This document shows, one piece after another, positions 53,708-61,766 of a stretch of DNA of 64,000 nucleotides (its first letter is position 1; each line of letters starts with the position of its first letter). A program made the translations under genes and the position numbers. The notes beneath the pieces are model-generated. The model made no database searches. It saw only the letters and a list, made by a program, of their open reading frames with translations, and was not told the DNA's origin. Origin of the DNA: Glycomyces tritici (lineage in GTDB: Bacteria; Actinomycetota; Actinomycetes; Mycobacteriales; Micromonosporaceae); assembly GCF_030403505.1 (NCBI RefSeq), contig NZ_JAUEMJ010000003.1, forward strand, positions 558,001-622,000, written 5' to 3'.

Positions 53708-54247
53708 ATGCCCGTACAGTTTCTAAAGAGAATTCTTCTGACACTGGGTTTGACAATCTCCATTGTCATTGCTGCAGAATCCCCCGTTTTCGCAGGCACT
53801 GTAACGAATGCATGGTCGGACAATCCGACACTATGCGCACCCAGCAGCGCCTGCACCAAGAGCGGCAACCTCGTTCGAGCATGGCAGACGATCGTCATCA
53901 ACAACGTCTATGACGACTGCGGTAATCTCGGATGCTATGCCACTTACGGCTGCTGGTTCGTGGATGGCTCTTTCGGTTCGAACTCAACAGCCGGCACGAA
54001 GGCATATCAAGGCAATATCGGTGTCACCTCCGACGGCTGGGTAGGATCAGGTACGTGGAGTGAGGTCTATAGCCGACTAGTTCGACACAGCGCAAATGAC
54101 ACTCCATCTACGATTGGGTATGCCTTGCCAAGTCTCTATCCTGTTTATGGGGGTTCAAGCACCTATTTTTATCGAGTGCAATCAAGCGGCGCCTGGTATT
54201 TCAAAGACCGATGTGACGGCAACCGCTGGAAAGCGATGTCTTTTTAG
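53708..54247 (+). CDS. secreted peptidoglycan-binding domain protein (179 aa)
   Basis: ATG 53708 gives a clean signal peptide (PVQFLKRILLTLGLTISIVI, cleavage after SPVFA); an in-frame ATG at 53657 would make an overlong n-region. The mature chain has the peptidoglycan-binding pattern: LVRAWQTIVINN (about residues 56-67), VDGSFGSNSTAGTKAYQ (about 84-100) and SDGWVGSGTWSEVY (about 108-121). Six cysteines are spread over the mature part and could form disulfides. There is no catalytic domain, so it probably binds or blocks wall glycan. Its GC content is far below the genome norm, suggesting acquisition. Confidence 0.72.
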   Translation: MPVQFLKRILLTLGLTISIVIAAESPVFAGTVTNAWSDNPTLCAPSSACTKSGNLVRAWQTIVINNVYDDCGNLGCYATYGCWFVDGSFGSNSTAGTKAYQGNIGVTSDGWVGSGTWSEVYSRLVRHSANDTPSTIGYALPSLYPVYGGSSTYFYRVQSSGAWYFKDRCDGNRWKAMSF

Positions 54248-54504
54248 CGTTGTTCACGTACACGAGGAATCTATTTCCAATCACTTAAACGTGATTAGAT
54301 CGTTCGTTGTCTATATGTTCCGGTTTCTGAATTACAGCTGATTTGGCAATACAGGGAATGGCATTCTCCTTTAGTAGCCAGGAACCATGCAATACCTTCA
54401 CTCCAGGAACTCTGGCAATTGCTAGATCGAACAAGCACCCCACCCTTGAAGTAGGACGCATCATCTGACCGGGGTTATCCCACAGTATTTCTGGGCGCAA
54501 GCGA
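54248..54504. other. low-GC gap at the right end of the wall-protein region
   Basis: About 257 bp, AT-rich, with no gene. It changes back to high-GC sequence at about 54490, where the ABC transporter terminator begins. No flanking duplication is visible. Confidence 0.4.
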
Positions 54505-54540
54505 ACTGCGGGCCCGCGCCTTTCGGCGCGGGCCCGCAGT
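54505..54540 (-). terminator. rho-independent terminator of the ABC ATPase gene
   Basis: Perfect 16-bp stem (54505-54520 with 54525-54540), loop TTTC on the plus strand, 24 bp beyond the stop codon of the minus-strand ATPase gene. Confidence 0.85.
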
Positions 54541-54563
54541 CCTTTTGGGAGGAAGGAAGTTCG

Positions 54564-55430
54564 TCAGGTGGCCTTGGGCATCACCAGGGTGCCGGGTGCG
54601 ACCCGGTCGGTGGGGGTGGTGTGGCCGTCGTCGTGGAGGTGGTTGCCTTCGCGGAGTTGGCCGTCGCGGATGGTGACGGCGCGCTGGGCGCGCTCGGCCA
54701 CTTCGTGGTCGTGGGTGATGATGAGGATGGTGAGGCCCTCGGCGTGGAGTTCGTCCAGTGTGGCCATGATGGAGTCGGCGGTCTTGGAGTCCAGGTTGCC
54801 GGTGGGTTCGTCGCACAGCAGCAGGCTGGGGCCGGCCGCGAGGGCGCGGGCGATCGCGACGCGCTGGCGCTCACCGCCGGAGAGGGTGGTGGGGAGGGCG
54901 TCGAGGCGGTGGGAGAGGCCCACGAGTTCGAGTTTCTCGCGGGCGATCTGGCGCCGCTTGCGTTTGGGGACGCCTTGGTAGACCAGGGACATGGCGACGT
55001 TCTCGGTCGCGGTGCGGTGGGCCATGAGGTGGAACGCCTGGAAGATGAAGCCGATCTTGTCGGCGCGCAGCTGGGTGCGGTGCGCTTCCTTCATCGTGGA
55101 GGTGTCGTGGCCGTCGAGCCGGTAGGTGCCGGTGGTGGGGGCGTCGAGGAGTCCGAGGAGGTTGAGGAGGGTGGACTTGCCGGAGCCGGAGGGGCCGACG
55201 ATGGCGACGTACTCGCCGTCGTCGATGCGCAGTTGGACCGGTTTGAGGGCTTCGACGGGCGGGGGGCCGGGGTAGGTCATGCCGACGCCGTCGAGCTCGA
55301 TGAGCGCGCGGCCGCTCGCGGCGGGCCCTTCGCCTGCGACGCGCGCGAACACCGCGGTGTCGTCGGCAGCGCCGTTGGCGGCGCCGCCGCTGACGGTCGG
55401 CAGGATCATGGTCGCGTCGTCTTCGGTCAC
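54564..55430 (-). CDS. orphan ABC transporter ATP-binding protein, MacB/LolD type
   Basis: 288 residues. After a 40-residue Ala/Gly-rich leader the ATPase domain shows Walker A GPSGSGKSTLLN, the FQAFHLMAHRTATENV Q-loop region, LSGGERQRVAIARAL, Walker B LLLCDEPTGNLDS, and ITHDHEVAERAQ. No permease is adjacent: an EEP-family protein lies upstream and the gene ends at a terminator. GTG 55430 follows GGAGAC; an ATG at 55409 is another possible start. The partner permease must be elsewhere. Confidence 0.9.
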   Translation of the reverse strand: MTEDDATMILPTVSGGAANGAADDTAVFARVAGEGPAASGRALIELDGVGMTYPGPPPVEALKPVQLRIDDGEYVAIVGPSGSGKSTLLNLLGLLDAPTTGTYRLDGHDTSTMKEAHRTQLRADKIGFIFQAFHLMAHRTATENVAMSLVYQGVPKRKRRQIAREKLELVGLSHRLDALPTTLSGGERQRVAIARALAAGPSLLLCDEPTGNLDSKTADSIMATLDELHAEGLTILIITHDHEVAERAQRAVTIRDGQLREGNHLHDDGHTTPTDRVAPGTLVMPKAT

Positions 55431-55561
55431 GTCTCCAAGACGCCCGGACCGTCGCGAGTGGTTGCACGCCGCCGCGACTTTGCGTTCCGGCGGCGCCGGC
55501 GGGTCCGGGGTCCGGGGGCTTCGGCCGGGCCGGGGTGCTCGGCCGGGGTGCCGTCGGCGGT

Positions 55562-56500
55562 TCAGGAGAAGGAGAAGTCGGCCATGATCGGGCGGTGGTC
55601 GGAAGCGGTCGCGTCCAGGACGTCCGAGCCGGTGGCCTCCATGCCGCGGTAGAGGACCTGGTCGATCCGCGCCATGGGCGTGTCGGCGGGCCAGGTGAAG
55701 CCGAAGCCCTTGCCGGCGTCGGCCTGCGCCGAGTGCAGCTGGTAGGTGATGGGGGCGAGGGCGCGGTCCTGGGAGGTGCCGTTCAGGTCGCCGGCGAGGA
55801 CGACGCGTTCGAGTTCCTCGTCGGCGAGGGCTTCGCCGAGGAGGAGCGCGGTCTCGTTGCGCTGGGCGGAGGTGAAGCCTTCGGTGTTGACGCGCACGGA
55901 GAGCAGGTGGGCGACGTAGAAGGCGACGGGTTCGCCGTCGATCTCGACGGCGGCGCGGAAGGCGCGGGCCCAGCCGAGGTTGAGGTCGACTTCGTTGGAG
56001 TCGATGACGGGGTGGGTGGACCAGAGGGCGACGGTGCCGTAGGAGACCGAGTGCTCGTACTGGTCGTCGAGGAGGTCGCTCCAGGCGTAGCGCTGGTCCT
56101 CGGTGAGTTCGACGAGGATGATGACGTCGGGTTCGGCGGCGAGGAGGGTCGCGGCCGTGCCGGCGGTGTCGGTGTTGTTGGCGTTGACGTTGTGGGCGAC
56201 GACGCGGAAGTCGCCGTCGCCGGTGTGCTTGTCGGGGATGAGGCCGGCGTACATCTGGAACCAGACGAGGCCGGGGAGGAGCGCGCAGACGATGGCGAGG
56301 GGCCGGCGGCGGATGGCGGCGAGGATGAGGAGGACGGGGACGGCGAGGCCGAACCAGGGCAGGAACGTCTCGATGAGGCTGCCGAGGTTGAACCAGCGGT
56401 TGGGGATGAACCGGTGGAGGAGCAGTATCGCGGCGAGGAGCAGTGAGAGGACGATGAGCGCCCCGCTGAAGATCTTCCCGCCCGTCGATGATCGGCTCAC
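55562..56500 (-). CDS. membrane-anchored endonuclease/exonuclease/phosphatase family protein
   Basis: 312 residues with three N-terminal hydrophobic helices (about 12-29, 40-60 and 64-85), then an EEP domain outside the membrane: RVVAHNVNANN (Asn ligand), DVIILVELTEDQ (metal Glu), VAFYVAHLLSVRV (His), LAGDLNGTSQD (Asp/Asn) and the final SDHRPIMADFSF (catalytic Asp-His). Members hydrolyse phosphodiesters or phospholipids. The GTG start has AAAGGCGG upstream. Confidence 0.88.
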   Translation of the reverse strand: MSRSSTGGKIFSGALIVLSLLLAAILLLHRFIPNRWFNLGSLIETFLPWFGLAVPVLLILAAIRRRPLAIVCALLPGLVWFQMYAGLIPDKHTGDGDFRVVAHNVNANNTDTAGTAATLLAAEPDVIILVELTEDQRYAWSDLLDDQYEHSVSYGTVALWSTHPVIDSNEVDLNLGWARAFRAAVEIDGEPVAFYVAHLLSVRVNTEGFTSAQRNETALLLGEALADEELERVVLAGDLNGTSQDRALAPITYQLHSAQADAGKGFGFTWPADTPMARIDQVLYRGMEATGSDVLDATASDHRPIMADFSFS

Positions 56501-56642
56501 CCGCTGCCGCCTTTCTCCGTGTGAGCGGCGCTGCCGCGCCGTCGGCGCCGCCGGGTGGCGGCGCGGTCCCGACAGGTTAGCCGCCCTTGGCGAGAAACGG
56601 CGAATGCCGGGCCTGTGGTCACAGGCCCGGCATCCGGAACGT

Positions 56643-56733
56643 TGGCGGTGGCGGTGGGATTTGAACCCACGGTTGAGGGTTACCCAACACTCGCTTTCGA
56701 GGCGAGCTCCTTCGGCCGCTCGGACACGCCACC
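56643..56733 (-). tRNA. tRNA-Ser (CGA)
   Basis: A 91-nt class II tRNA with acceptor stem GGTGGCG/CGCCACC, anticodon loop CTCGAAA giving anticodon CGA, a long variable arm, a GGTTCAAATCC T-arm and an encoded CCA (TGG at 56643-56645 on the plus strand). Confidence 0.95.
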
Positions 56734-56840
56734 GCCGAGAACACTACCGGACTGCGTATGCGCGCGACCGACCGGGCCCGGCGATCCAGCTCACAGCCGG
56801 TCCTCGCAAATTCATGGGATGTTTATGAGAAGCTGGCGTC

Positions 56841-57548
56841 ATGACTGCACACATCTCCGCCAAGCCGGGCGACATCGCCGAGAGCGTCCTCCTGCCCGGG
56901 GACCCGCTGCGCGCGAAGTGGATCGCCGAGAACTTCCTCACGGACGCGACCTGCTACACCGAGGTCAGGAACATGTTCGGGTTCACCGGCACGTACAAGG
57001 GCAAGCGCGTGTCCGTGCAGGGCACCGGGATGGGCCAGCCCTCCGCGTCGATCTACACGCACGAGCTGCTCGACGTCTACGGCGTGACGACCGTGGTGCG
57101 CGTGGGCTCGGCCGGCGCGATCCACAATGACATCGAGCTGCGGGACGTGGTGGCCGGCATCGGCGCCTCCACGAACTCCTCGATGAACCGCATCCGCTTC
57201 AACGGCGTCGTCGACTACGCGCCGGTGGCCGACTTCGGGCTGCTGCGCGCCTCCGTGGACGCCGCGACCGCGCGCGGGATCAACCTGCACGTGGGCCAGT
57301 TGTACTCCTCGGACACGTTCTACACCGACGCGCCCGACGTCGAGGCGAAGCTCGCCGACTACGGCATCCTCGCCATCGAGATGGAGGCCGCGGCGATCTA
57401 CACGCTCGCCGCGAAGTTCAAGGCCCGCGCGCTGGCGCTGTGCACCATCTCCGACCACATCCTCAAGGGCACCGAGCTGCCCGCGGCCGACCGCCAGGAG
57501 TCCTTCTCCGAAATGGTCGAGATCGCGCTGGACGCCGTCACCGCGTAA
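56841..57548 (+). CDS. deoD: purine-nucleoside phosphorylase
   Basis: 235 residues, the hexameric DeoD type. Motifs are LLPGDPLRAKWIAENFL, GTGMGQPSASIYTHEL, VVRVGSAGAI, AIEMEAAAIY (sugar site Glu) and CTISDHIL with the catalytic Asp. It splits purine nucleosides with phosphate in salvage. ATG 56841. Confidence 0.97.
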   Translation: MTAHISAKPGDIAESVLLPGDPLRAKWIAENFLTDATCYTEVRNMFGFTGTYKGKRVSVQGTGMGQPSASIYTHELLDVYGVTTVVRVGSAGAIHNDIELRDVVAGIGASTNSSMNRIRFNGVVDYAPVADFGLLRASVDAATARGINLHVGQLYSSDTFYTDAPDVEAKLADYGILAIEMEAAAIYTLAAKFKARALALCTISDHILKGTELPAADRQESFSEMVEIALDAVTA

Positions 57549-57559
57549 CGCGCCCGCTC

Positions 57560-57584
57560 AGGCCCGGCTCGCTGAGCCGGGCCT
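57560..57584. terminator. rho-independent terminator after deoD
   Basis: 11-bp perfect stem (57560-57570 with 57574-57584), loop GCT, then TTTC. It may also serve the convergent acyltransferase gene. Confidence 0.8.
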
Positions 57585-57589
57585 TTCGC

Positions 57590-59725
57590 CTACCCCGCAG
57601 CGGGGTTCGCGAGCACCGCGGCGAGCTCGTCCCCGAGGTAGGGGCCGAGGGTCGCGGCGTAGGTGTTGGTGAGGTGCGCGTCGTCGCGGTAGACGAGGAC
57701 GTTGCCGACCACCGGCGGGCAGGCGTCGCCGTCGCAGATGAGGCCGGTGAGGTCGACCTTGTGGACGCCCGCGGGGACCTCCAGGGCCTCGAACGCGCCC
57801 TCGTCGTAGTACGAGGCGCGGTCGACGGTGCACTCGTTCGCGTCGGGGCCGTTGAGGTCCACGCACAGCGGGATGTCGAAGCGGGGGCTCGGGGTGTCGC
57901 GCAGGGCGACCACGGGGGTGCCGGTGGCGAGGAGCTGCTCGTAGCGGTCGGTGTACTCGGGGAACGTCTCGTACGCCTCGTAGCCGACCCGGGAACCGTA
58001 GGTGAGCACCAGGTCGGGCCCGATGGCGGCGATCTCGGCGACGACCGCGTCGTTCCAGGCCGCGCACGAGCGGTACCGCTCCTCGCCGAGCGCTTCCTGG
58101 CCGGTCTCGATGATGCACGCGTTCTTGGTGAACGCGATGACGTGCCAGTCCCGGTCCTCGGCGGCGTCCAGCACCGCCGGGAGCCACTGCCAGATCTTCG
58201 ACCCGCCGTACATGACGACGGTGGCGGCGGTCCCCGCGCCGTCGGCGGCCCCGTCCTCGTCCTCCTCCCCGTCGCCGTCCGACTCCTCACCGGGGTCGTC
58301 GCCGGGGCTGAAGTCGCACCGGACCGGCTCGTAGCCGGTCATGGTCTGGTTGCAGCGGCCCGACAGCGCCGGGTCGTAGTCCAGGGCGGCGTCGAGCGTC
58401 GACGGCGTGAAGTCGGCTTCGGCCACCTCCAGGCCCTCGGCGAGGGCGGCCGCGCCGGGGTGGCGGGCCGGGTCGTGCGCGGCCTCGGCGAGCCGTTCGC
58501 GCTCGAACGCGATGTACCCGGCCATGGCGGCGCAGGCGGCGAGCGCGAACGCCATGGACGCCGCGCCGAGGGCGAACGCGCCGCGCTTGGTGCGCTGCCC
58601 GAGGGTGAGGCGCCGCTCCAGGGCCCAGTGGGTGGCGGCGGCGAGCGCGGTCGCGGCGGCGAGGATGCCGAGGCCGCCGGGGAGGGTCGCGGTGTCGCGC
58701 CCGGTCGCGGTGAGGTAGCAGATGAGGATCGGCCAGTGCCAGAGGTAGAGCGTGTAGGAGAGGTCGCCGAGCCACTGGACGAACCCGGTGTTGAGCAGGC
58801 GCCCGGCGCCGGCGCCGGGGCTGAGGGACGCGGCGGTGACGACCGCGCAGGCGCCGCCGACGGGCCAGAGCGCGGCGAGCCCGGGGAACTGGGTGCTCTC
58901 GAGGAAGAATCCGGCGCCGAGGAGCACGGCGACGCCCGCCCAGCCGAGCAGGGCCGCCGTCCATTTCGCTTGCGGCGCAGCGGGGTCGGTGAAGGCGGTG
59001 CGCAGGCGCGGGAGGGCGAGGGCGAGGAGGCCGCCCGCGGCGAACTGCCAGAGGCGGGCGCGGAGGTCGAAGTAGGCGAAGGCCTGGTTCTCGGCGGTCT
59101 CCCAGAGCGCGAAGGCGAACGAGGCGGCGAAGACGAGCGCGAGGGCGGCGGCGAGGGTGCGGCGGGGGCTGCGCCCGGTGCGGGCGGCGACCGCGACCGC
59201 GGCGGCGATGAGGATCGGCCACAGCACGTAGAACTGGGCTTGGACGCCCATGGACCAGTAGTGCTGGACGATGCTCGCGCCGTTGTTGGAGGAGAGGTAG
59301 TCGACGGAGTTGAGGGCGAGGTGCCAGTTGGCGTAGTAGAGGGCCGCGGCGAGGAGGTCGCCGACCTGCTGGAGCCAGGTGGCGCGCGGGAGCCAGAGGA
59401 CCGCCATGACGACGCTCGCGGCGACGACCACGAGGGCGGGCGGGAAGATGCGGCGCACGATGCGGGAGGCGAAGGCAAGGGGGGCGACCGAGCCGGTGCG
59501 GTCGACCGAGCGGAGGAGGCTCGCGGTGATGAAGAAGCCCGAGAGCAGGAGGAACACGTCGACACCGCCGGAGACGCGGTCGAACCAGATGTGGTAGACG
59601 GCGATGACGACGATGGCGAGGCCGCGGAGGCCGTCGATCTCGCGCAGGCGCGGCGGCCGGGCCGCCGGCCGGGCGGTCGCGGGGGGCGCGGTCGTGGCGT
59701 CGCTGGTGCTCGCGGGGTGGCTCAT
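57590..59725 (-). CDS. OafA/YrhL-type acyltransferase with SGNH domain
   Basis: 711 residues. The acyltransferase-3 domain (about residues 30-380) has ten or so membrane helices and the diagnostic LREIDGLRGLAIVVIAVYHIW with catalytic His, then GGVDVFLLLSGFFITASLL and a WSMGVQAQFYVLWP block. The C-terminal SGNH half lies outside: VVMYGGSKIWQW keeps the nucleophile Ser but has GGSK where many relatives have GDSH, and YRDDAHLTNTYA supplies the Asp/His pair. These fusions O-acetylate surface polysaccharide or peptidoglycan. ATG 59725 follows GGAG. Confidence 0.92.
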   Translation of the reverse strand: MSHPASTSDATTAPPATARPAARPPRLREIDGLRGLAIVVIAVYHIWFDRVSGGVDVFLLLSGFFITASLLRSVDRTGSVAPLAFASRIVRRIFPPALVVVAASVVMAVLWLPRATWLQQVGDLLAAALYYANWHLALNSVDYLSSNNGASIVQHYWSMGVQAQFYVLWPILIAAAVAVAARTGRSPRRTLAAALALVFAASFAFALWETAENQAFAYFDLRARLWQFAAGGLLALALPRLRTAFTDPAAPQAKWTAALLGWAGVAVLLGAGFFLESTQFPGLAALWPVGGACAVVTAASLSPGAGAGRLLNTGFVQWLGDLSYTLYLWHWPILICYLTATGRDTATLPGGLGILAAATALAAATHWALERRLTLGQRTKRGAFALGAASMAFALAACAAMAGYIAFERERLAEAAHDPARHPGAAALAEGLEVAEADFTPSTLDAALDYDPALSGRCNQTMTGYEPVRCDFSPGDDPGEESDGDGEEDEDGAADGAGTAATVVMYGGSKIWQWLPAVLDAAEDRDWHVIAFTKNACIIETGQEALGEERYRSCAAWNDAVVAEIAAIGPDLVLTYGSRVGYEAYETFPEYTDRYEQLLATGTPVVALRDTPSPRFDIPLCVDLNGPDANECTVDRASYYDEGAFEALEVPAGVHKVDLTGLICDGDACPPVVGNVLVYRDDAHLTNTYAATLGPYLGDELAAVLANPAAG

Positions 59726-60115
59726 CGAACTCCGGGGGAGGCGGCGTGCGGGGGCACGTGGCGGGGCGCGGTGCGGTGGCGGTCCGGTGGTCTCCCCGAG
59801 GGTAGCCGCGGCGGGTCGCGGGAGGGAACGGGGCGGTTGCGGCGGTACGCGAGCGGGAGGCGATGCGAGTGCGGCGGTTCGCGGCGGATGGCGCGAATTG
59901 GGCATCCGGAGGCGCCCCCGAATCCATGGTCCCCCGCGGGTGCGACACCGGTGCGGGGCCGGGGGGTCGCGGCGCCGGGCCGAATGGCTCCCGAGGCCGG
60001 AGTGAAGCCGCAGGTGGGCGCCGTAGCGAGCCGGGTTCCAACCGCCCGCGGACGGCGCCCGGTACCTGGTGCGCGCCCGCCGGTGAACAACTGAATGACG
60101 CGTCCGGCGAATGCG
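59726..60115. other. intergenic region upstream of the carboxylase operon
   Basis: 390 bp without a supportable gene between the acyltransferase (minus) and carboxylase (plus) genes. Long frames cross it but have non-coding composition. The promoter of the carboxylase operon lies at its right end. Confidence 0.4.
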
Positions 60116-60145
60116 TTGACACGCGAAGGATCGGCGGGACACAAT
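60116..60145 (+). promoter_or_regulatory. promoter of the carboxylase/acyl-CoA dehydrogenase operon
   Basis: TTGACA at 60116-60121 and CACAAT at 60140-60145 are separated by 18 bp, close to the housekeeping consensus. The palindrome at 60153-60170 begins just after the -10 box. Confidence 0.6.
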
Positions 60146-60152
60146 AGGCTTG

Positions 60153-60170
60153 CCTTAACGATCGTTAAGG
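60153..60170. promoter_or_regulatory. TetR-like operator palindrome
   Basis: CCTTAACGATCGTTAAGG is a perfect 18-bp palindrome overlapping the expected transcription start of the carboxylase operon. AACG-CGTT cores are common for TetR-family repressors of acyl-CoA and branched-chain amino acid catabolism. No TetR gene is in the window. Confidence 0.65.
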
Positions 60171-60198
60171 GATGCTGTTTCGGCAAGGAGGCCGTAAC

Positions 60199-61719
60199 GT
60201 GGAATTCGGGGACTACCCGGCCGAACGCGAGCGCATCGAGCGCGGCGGCGCCGCGAAGTACCACCAGGCCGCGGCCGCAGCGGGCAAGTACCACGCGCGC
60301 GAGCGCATCCGCCGCCTCTGCGACCCCGACTCGTTCCGCGAAGACGCCCTCTGGGCCAACCCGGACCCGACCCTCCCCGCCGACGGCGTCGTCGTCGGCA
60401 CCGCCACCGTGCAGGGCCGCCCCATCCGGCTCATCGCCAACGACTCCACCGTCAAAGCCGGGTCCTGGGGCGCGCGCACCGTCGAGAAGATCATCCGCAC
60501 CGTCGAAGCCGCCCAGCTCGAGCAGCACCCCATCGTCTACCTGGTCGACTCCGCCGGAGCCCGCATCACCGACCAGGTCCAGCTCTTCCCCGGCCGCCGC
60601 GGCGCCGGCCGCATCTTCCACGAGCAGGTCCGCGCCTCCGGGAAGATCCCCCAGGCCTGCGCCCTCTTCGGCCCCAGCGCCGCCGGCGGCGCCTACATCC
60701 CCGCGTTCTGCGACATCGTCGCCATGGTCGACGGCAACGCCTCCATGTACCTCGGCAGCCCCCGCATGGTCGAAATGGTCACCGGCGAGAAGACCACCCT
60801 TGAGGACATGGGCGGCGCCCGCGTCCACTGCGAGCAGTCCGGCGTCGGGCACTTCCTGTGCCGCAACGAGGACGAAGCCATCGCCTCCGTCAGGCGCTGG
60901 CTCTCCTACCTGCCCTCCAACTGGACCCAGCCCGCACCCGTGCGCGCCGCCCGCCCTCCGCTCCCGGTCGACCTCGCCGCCCAGATCCCCGCCAGCGAAT
61001 CCGCGCCGTTCGACATGCACGCACTCCTCGACGGACTCGTCGACCGCGACTCGGTCCTCGAAGTCCAGGCCCGCTGGGCCGGCGAACTCATCACCGCGTT
61101 CGCCCGACTCGACGGCAGGCCCGTCGGCATCGTCGCCAACAACTCCGCCGTGCGCGGCGGCGTCCTCTTCTCCGACTCCGCCGACAAGGCCGCCCGCTTC
61201 GTCAGCACCTGCGACGCCTTCAACGTGCCCCTGCTGTTCCTCGCCGACGTCCCCGGCTTCATGGTCGGCTCCGCCGTCGAACACGGCGGCATCATCCGCC
61301 ACGGCGCCAAGATGATCGCCGCCGTAGCCGAAGCCACCGTCCCCAAACTCTGCGTCGTCGTCCGCAAGGCCTACGGCGCCGGCCTCTACGCCATGGCCGG
61401 ACCCGCCTTCGGCTCCGACGCCTGCCTCGCCCTGCCGACCGCCCGCATCGCCGTCATGGGCGCCGAAGCCGCCGTCAACGCCGTGTACGCCAACAAGATC
61501 GCCGCCATCGACGACCCCGCCCAACGGGAGCAGTACGTCGCCGACAAACGCGCCGAATACGAAGCCGACGTCGACCTGCGCCGCCTCGCCGGCGAACTCG
61601 TCGTCGACGACATCATCGAACCCGCCCGCCTCCGCGATGACCTCATCGCCCGATACCGCCGGCTGACCCACAAGGACCGCCGGTTCTCCGACCGCAGACA
61701 CCCGATCACACCGGTGTAG
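60199..61719 (+). CDS. acyl-CoA carboxylase carboxyltransferase (beta) subunit
   Basis: 506 residues, the biotin-dependent carboxyltransferase type, most like methylcrotonyl-CoA carboxylase AccD1. It has YLVDSAGARITDQ, LFGPSAAGGAYIPAFCDIV and MVDGNASMYLGSP in the N-domain, and LLFLADVPGFMVGSAVEHGG followed by VVVRKAYGAGLYAM in the C-domain. It transfers CO2 from carboxybiotin to an acyl-CoA; the biotin-carrying alpha subunit is not in the window. GTG 60199 is used because AAGGAGG sits 8 bases upstream; an ATG at 60172 lacks a site. It is followed by acyl-CoA dehydrogenase, as in leucine degradation clusters. Confidence 0.9.
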   Translation: MEFGDYPAERERIERGGAAKYHQAAAAAGKYHARERIRRLCDPDSFREDALWANPDPTLPADGVVVGTATVQGRPIRLIANDSTVKAGSWGARTVEKIIRTVEAAQLEQHPIVYLVDSAGARITDQVQLFPGRRGAGRIFHEQVRASGKIPQACALFGPSAAGGAYIPAFCDIVAMVDGNASMYLGSPRMVEMVTGEKTTLEDMGGARVHCEQSGVGHFLCRNEDEAIASVRRWLSYLPSNWTQPAPVRAARPPLPVDLAAQIPASESAPFDMHALLDGLVDRDSVLEVQARWAGELITAFARLDGRPVGIVANNSAVRGGVLFSDSADKAARFVSTCDAFNVPLLFLADVPGFMVGSAVEHGGIIRHGAKMIAAVAEATVPKLCVVVRKAYGAGLYAMAGPAFGSDACLALPTARIAVMGAEAAVNAVYANKIAAIDDPAQREQYVADKRAEYEADVDLRRLAGELVVDDIIEPARLRDDLIARYRRLTHKDRRFSDRRHPITPV

Positions 61720-61766
61720 CCGCCACCGCGACGCCTGCGATCCGACACAGCAACAGGGAGCCAGCC

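Noticed and set aside
45111..54490. Prophage or integrated element
   Set aside because: No integrase, terminase, capsid, portal, relaxase or attachment-site repeat is visible; only wall-active proteins are present.
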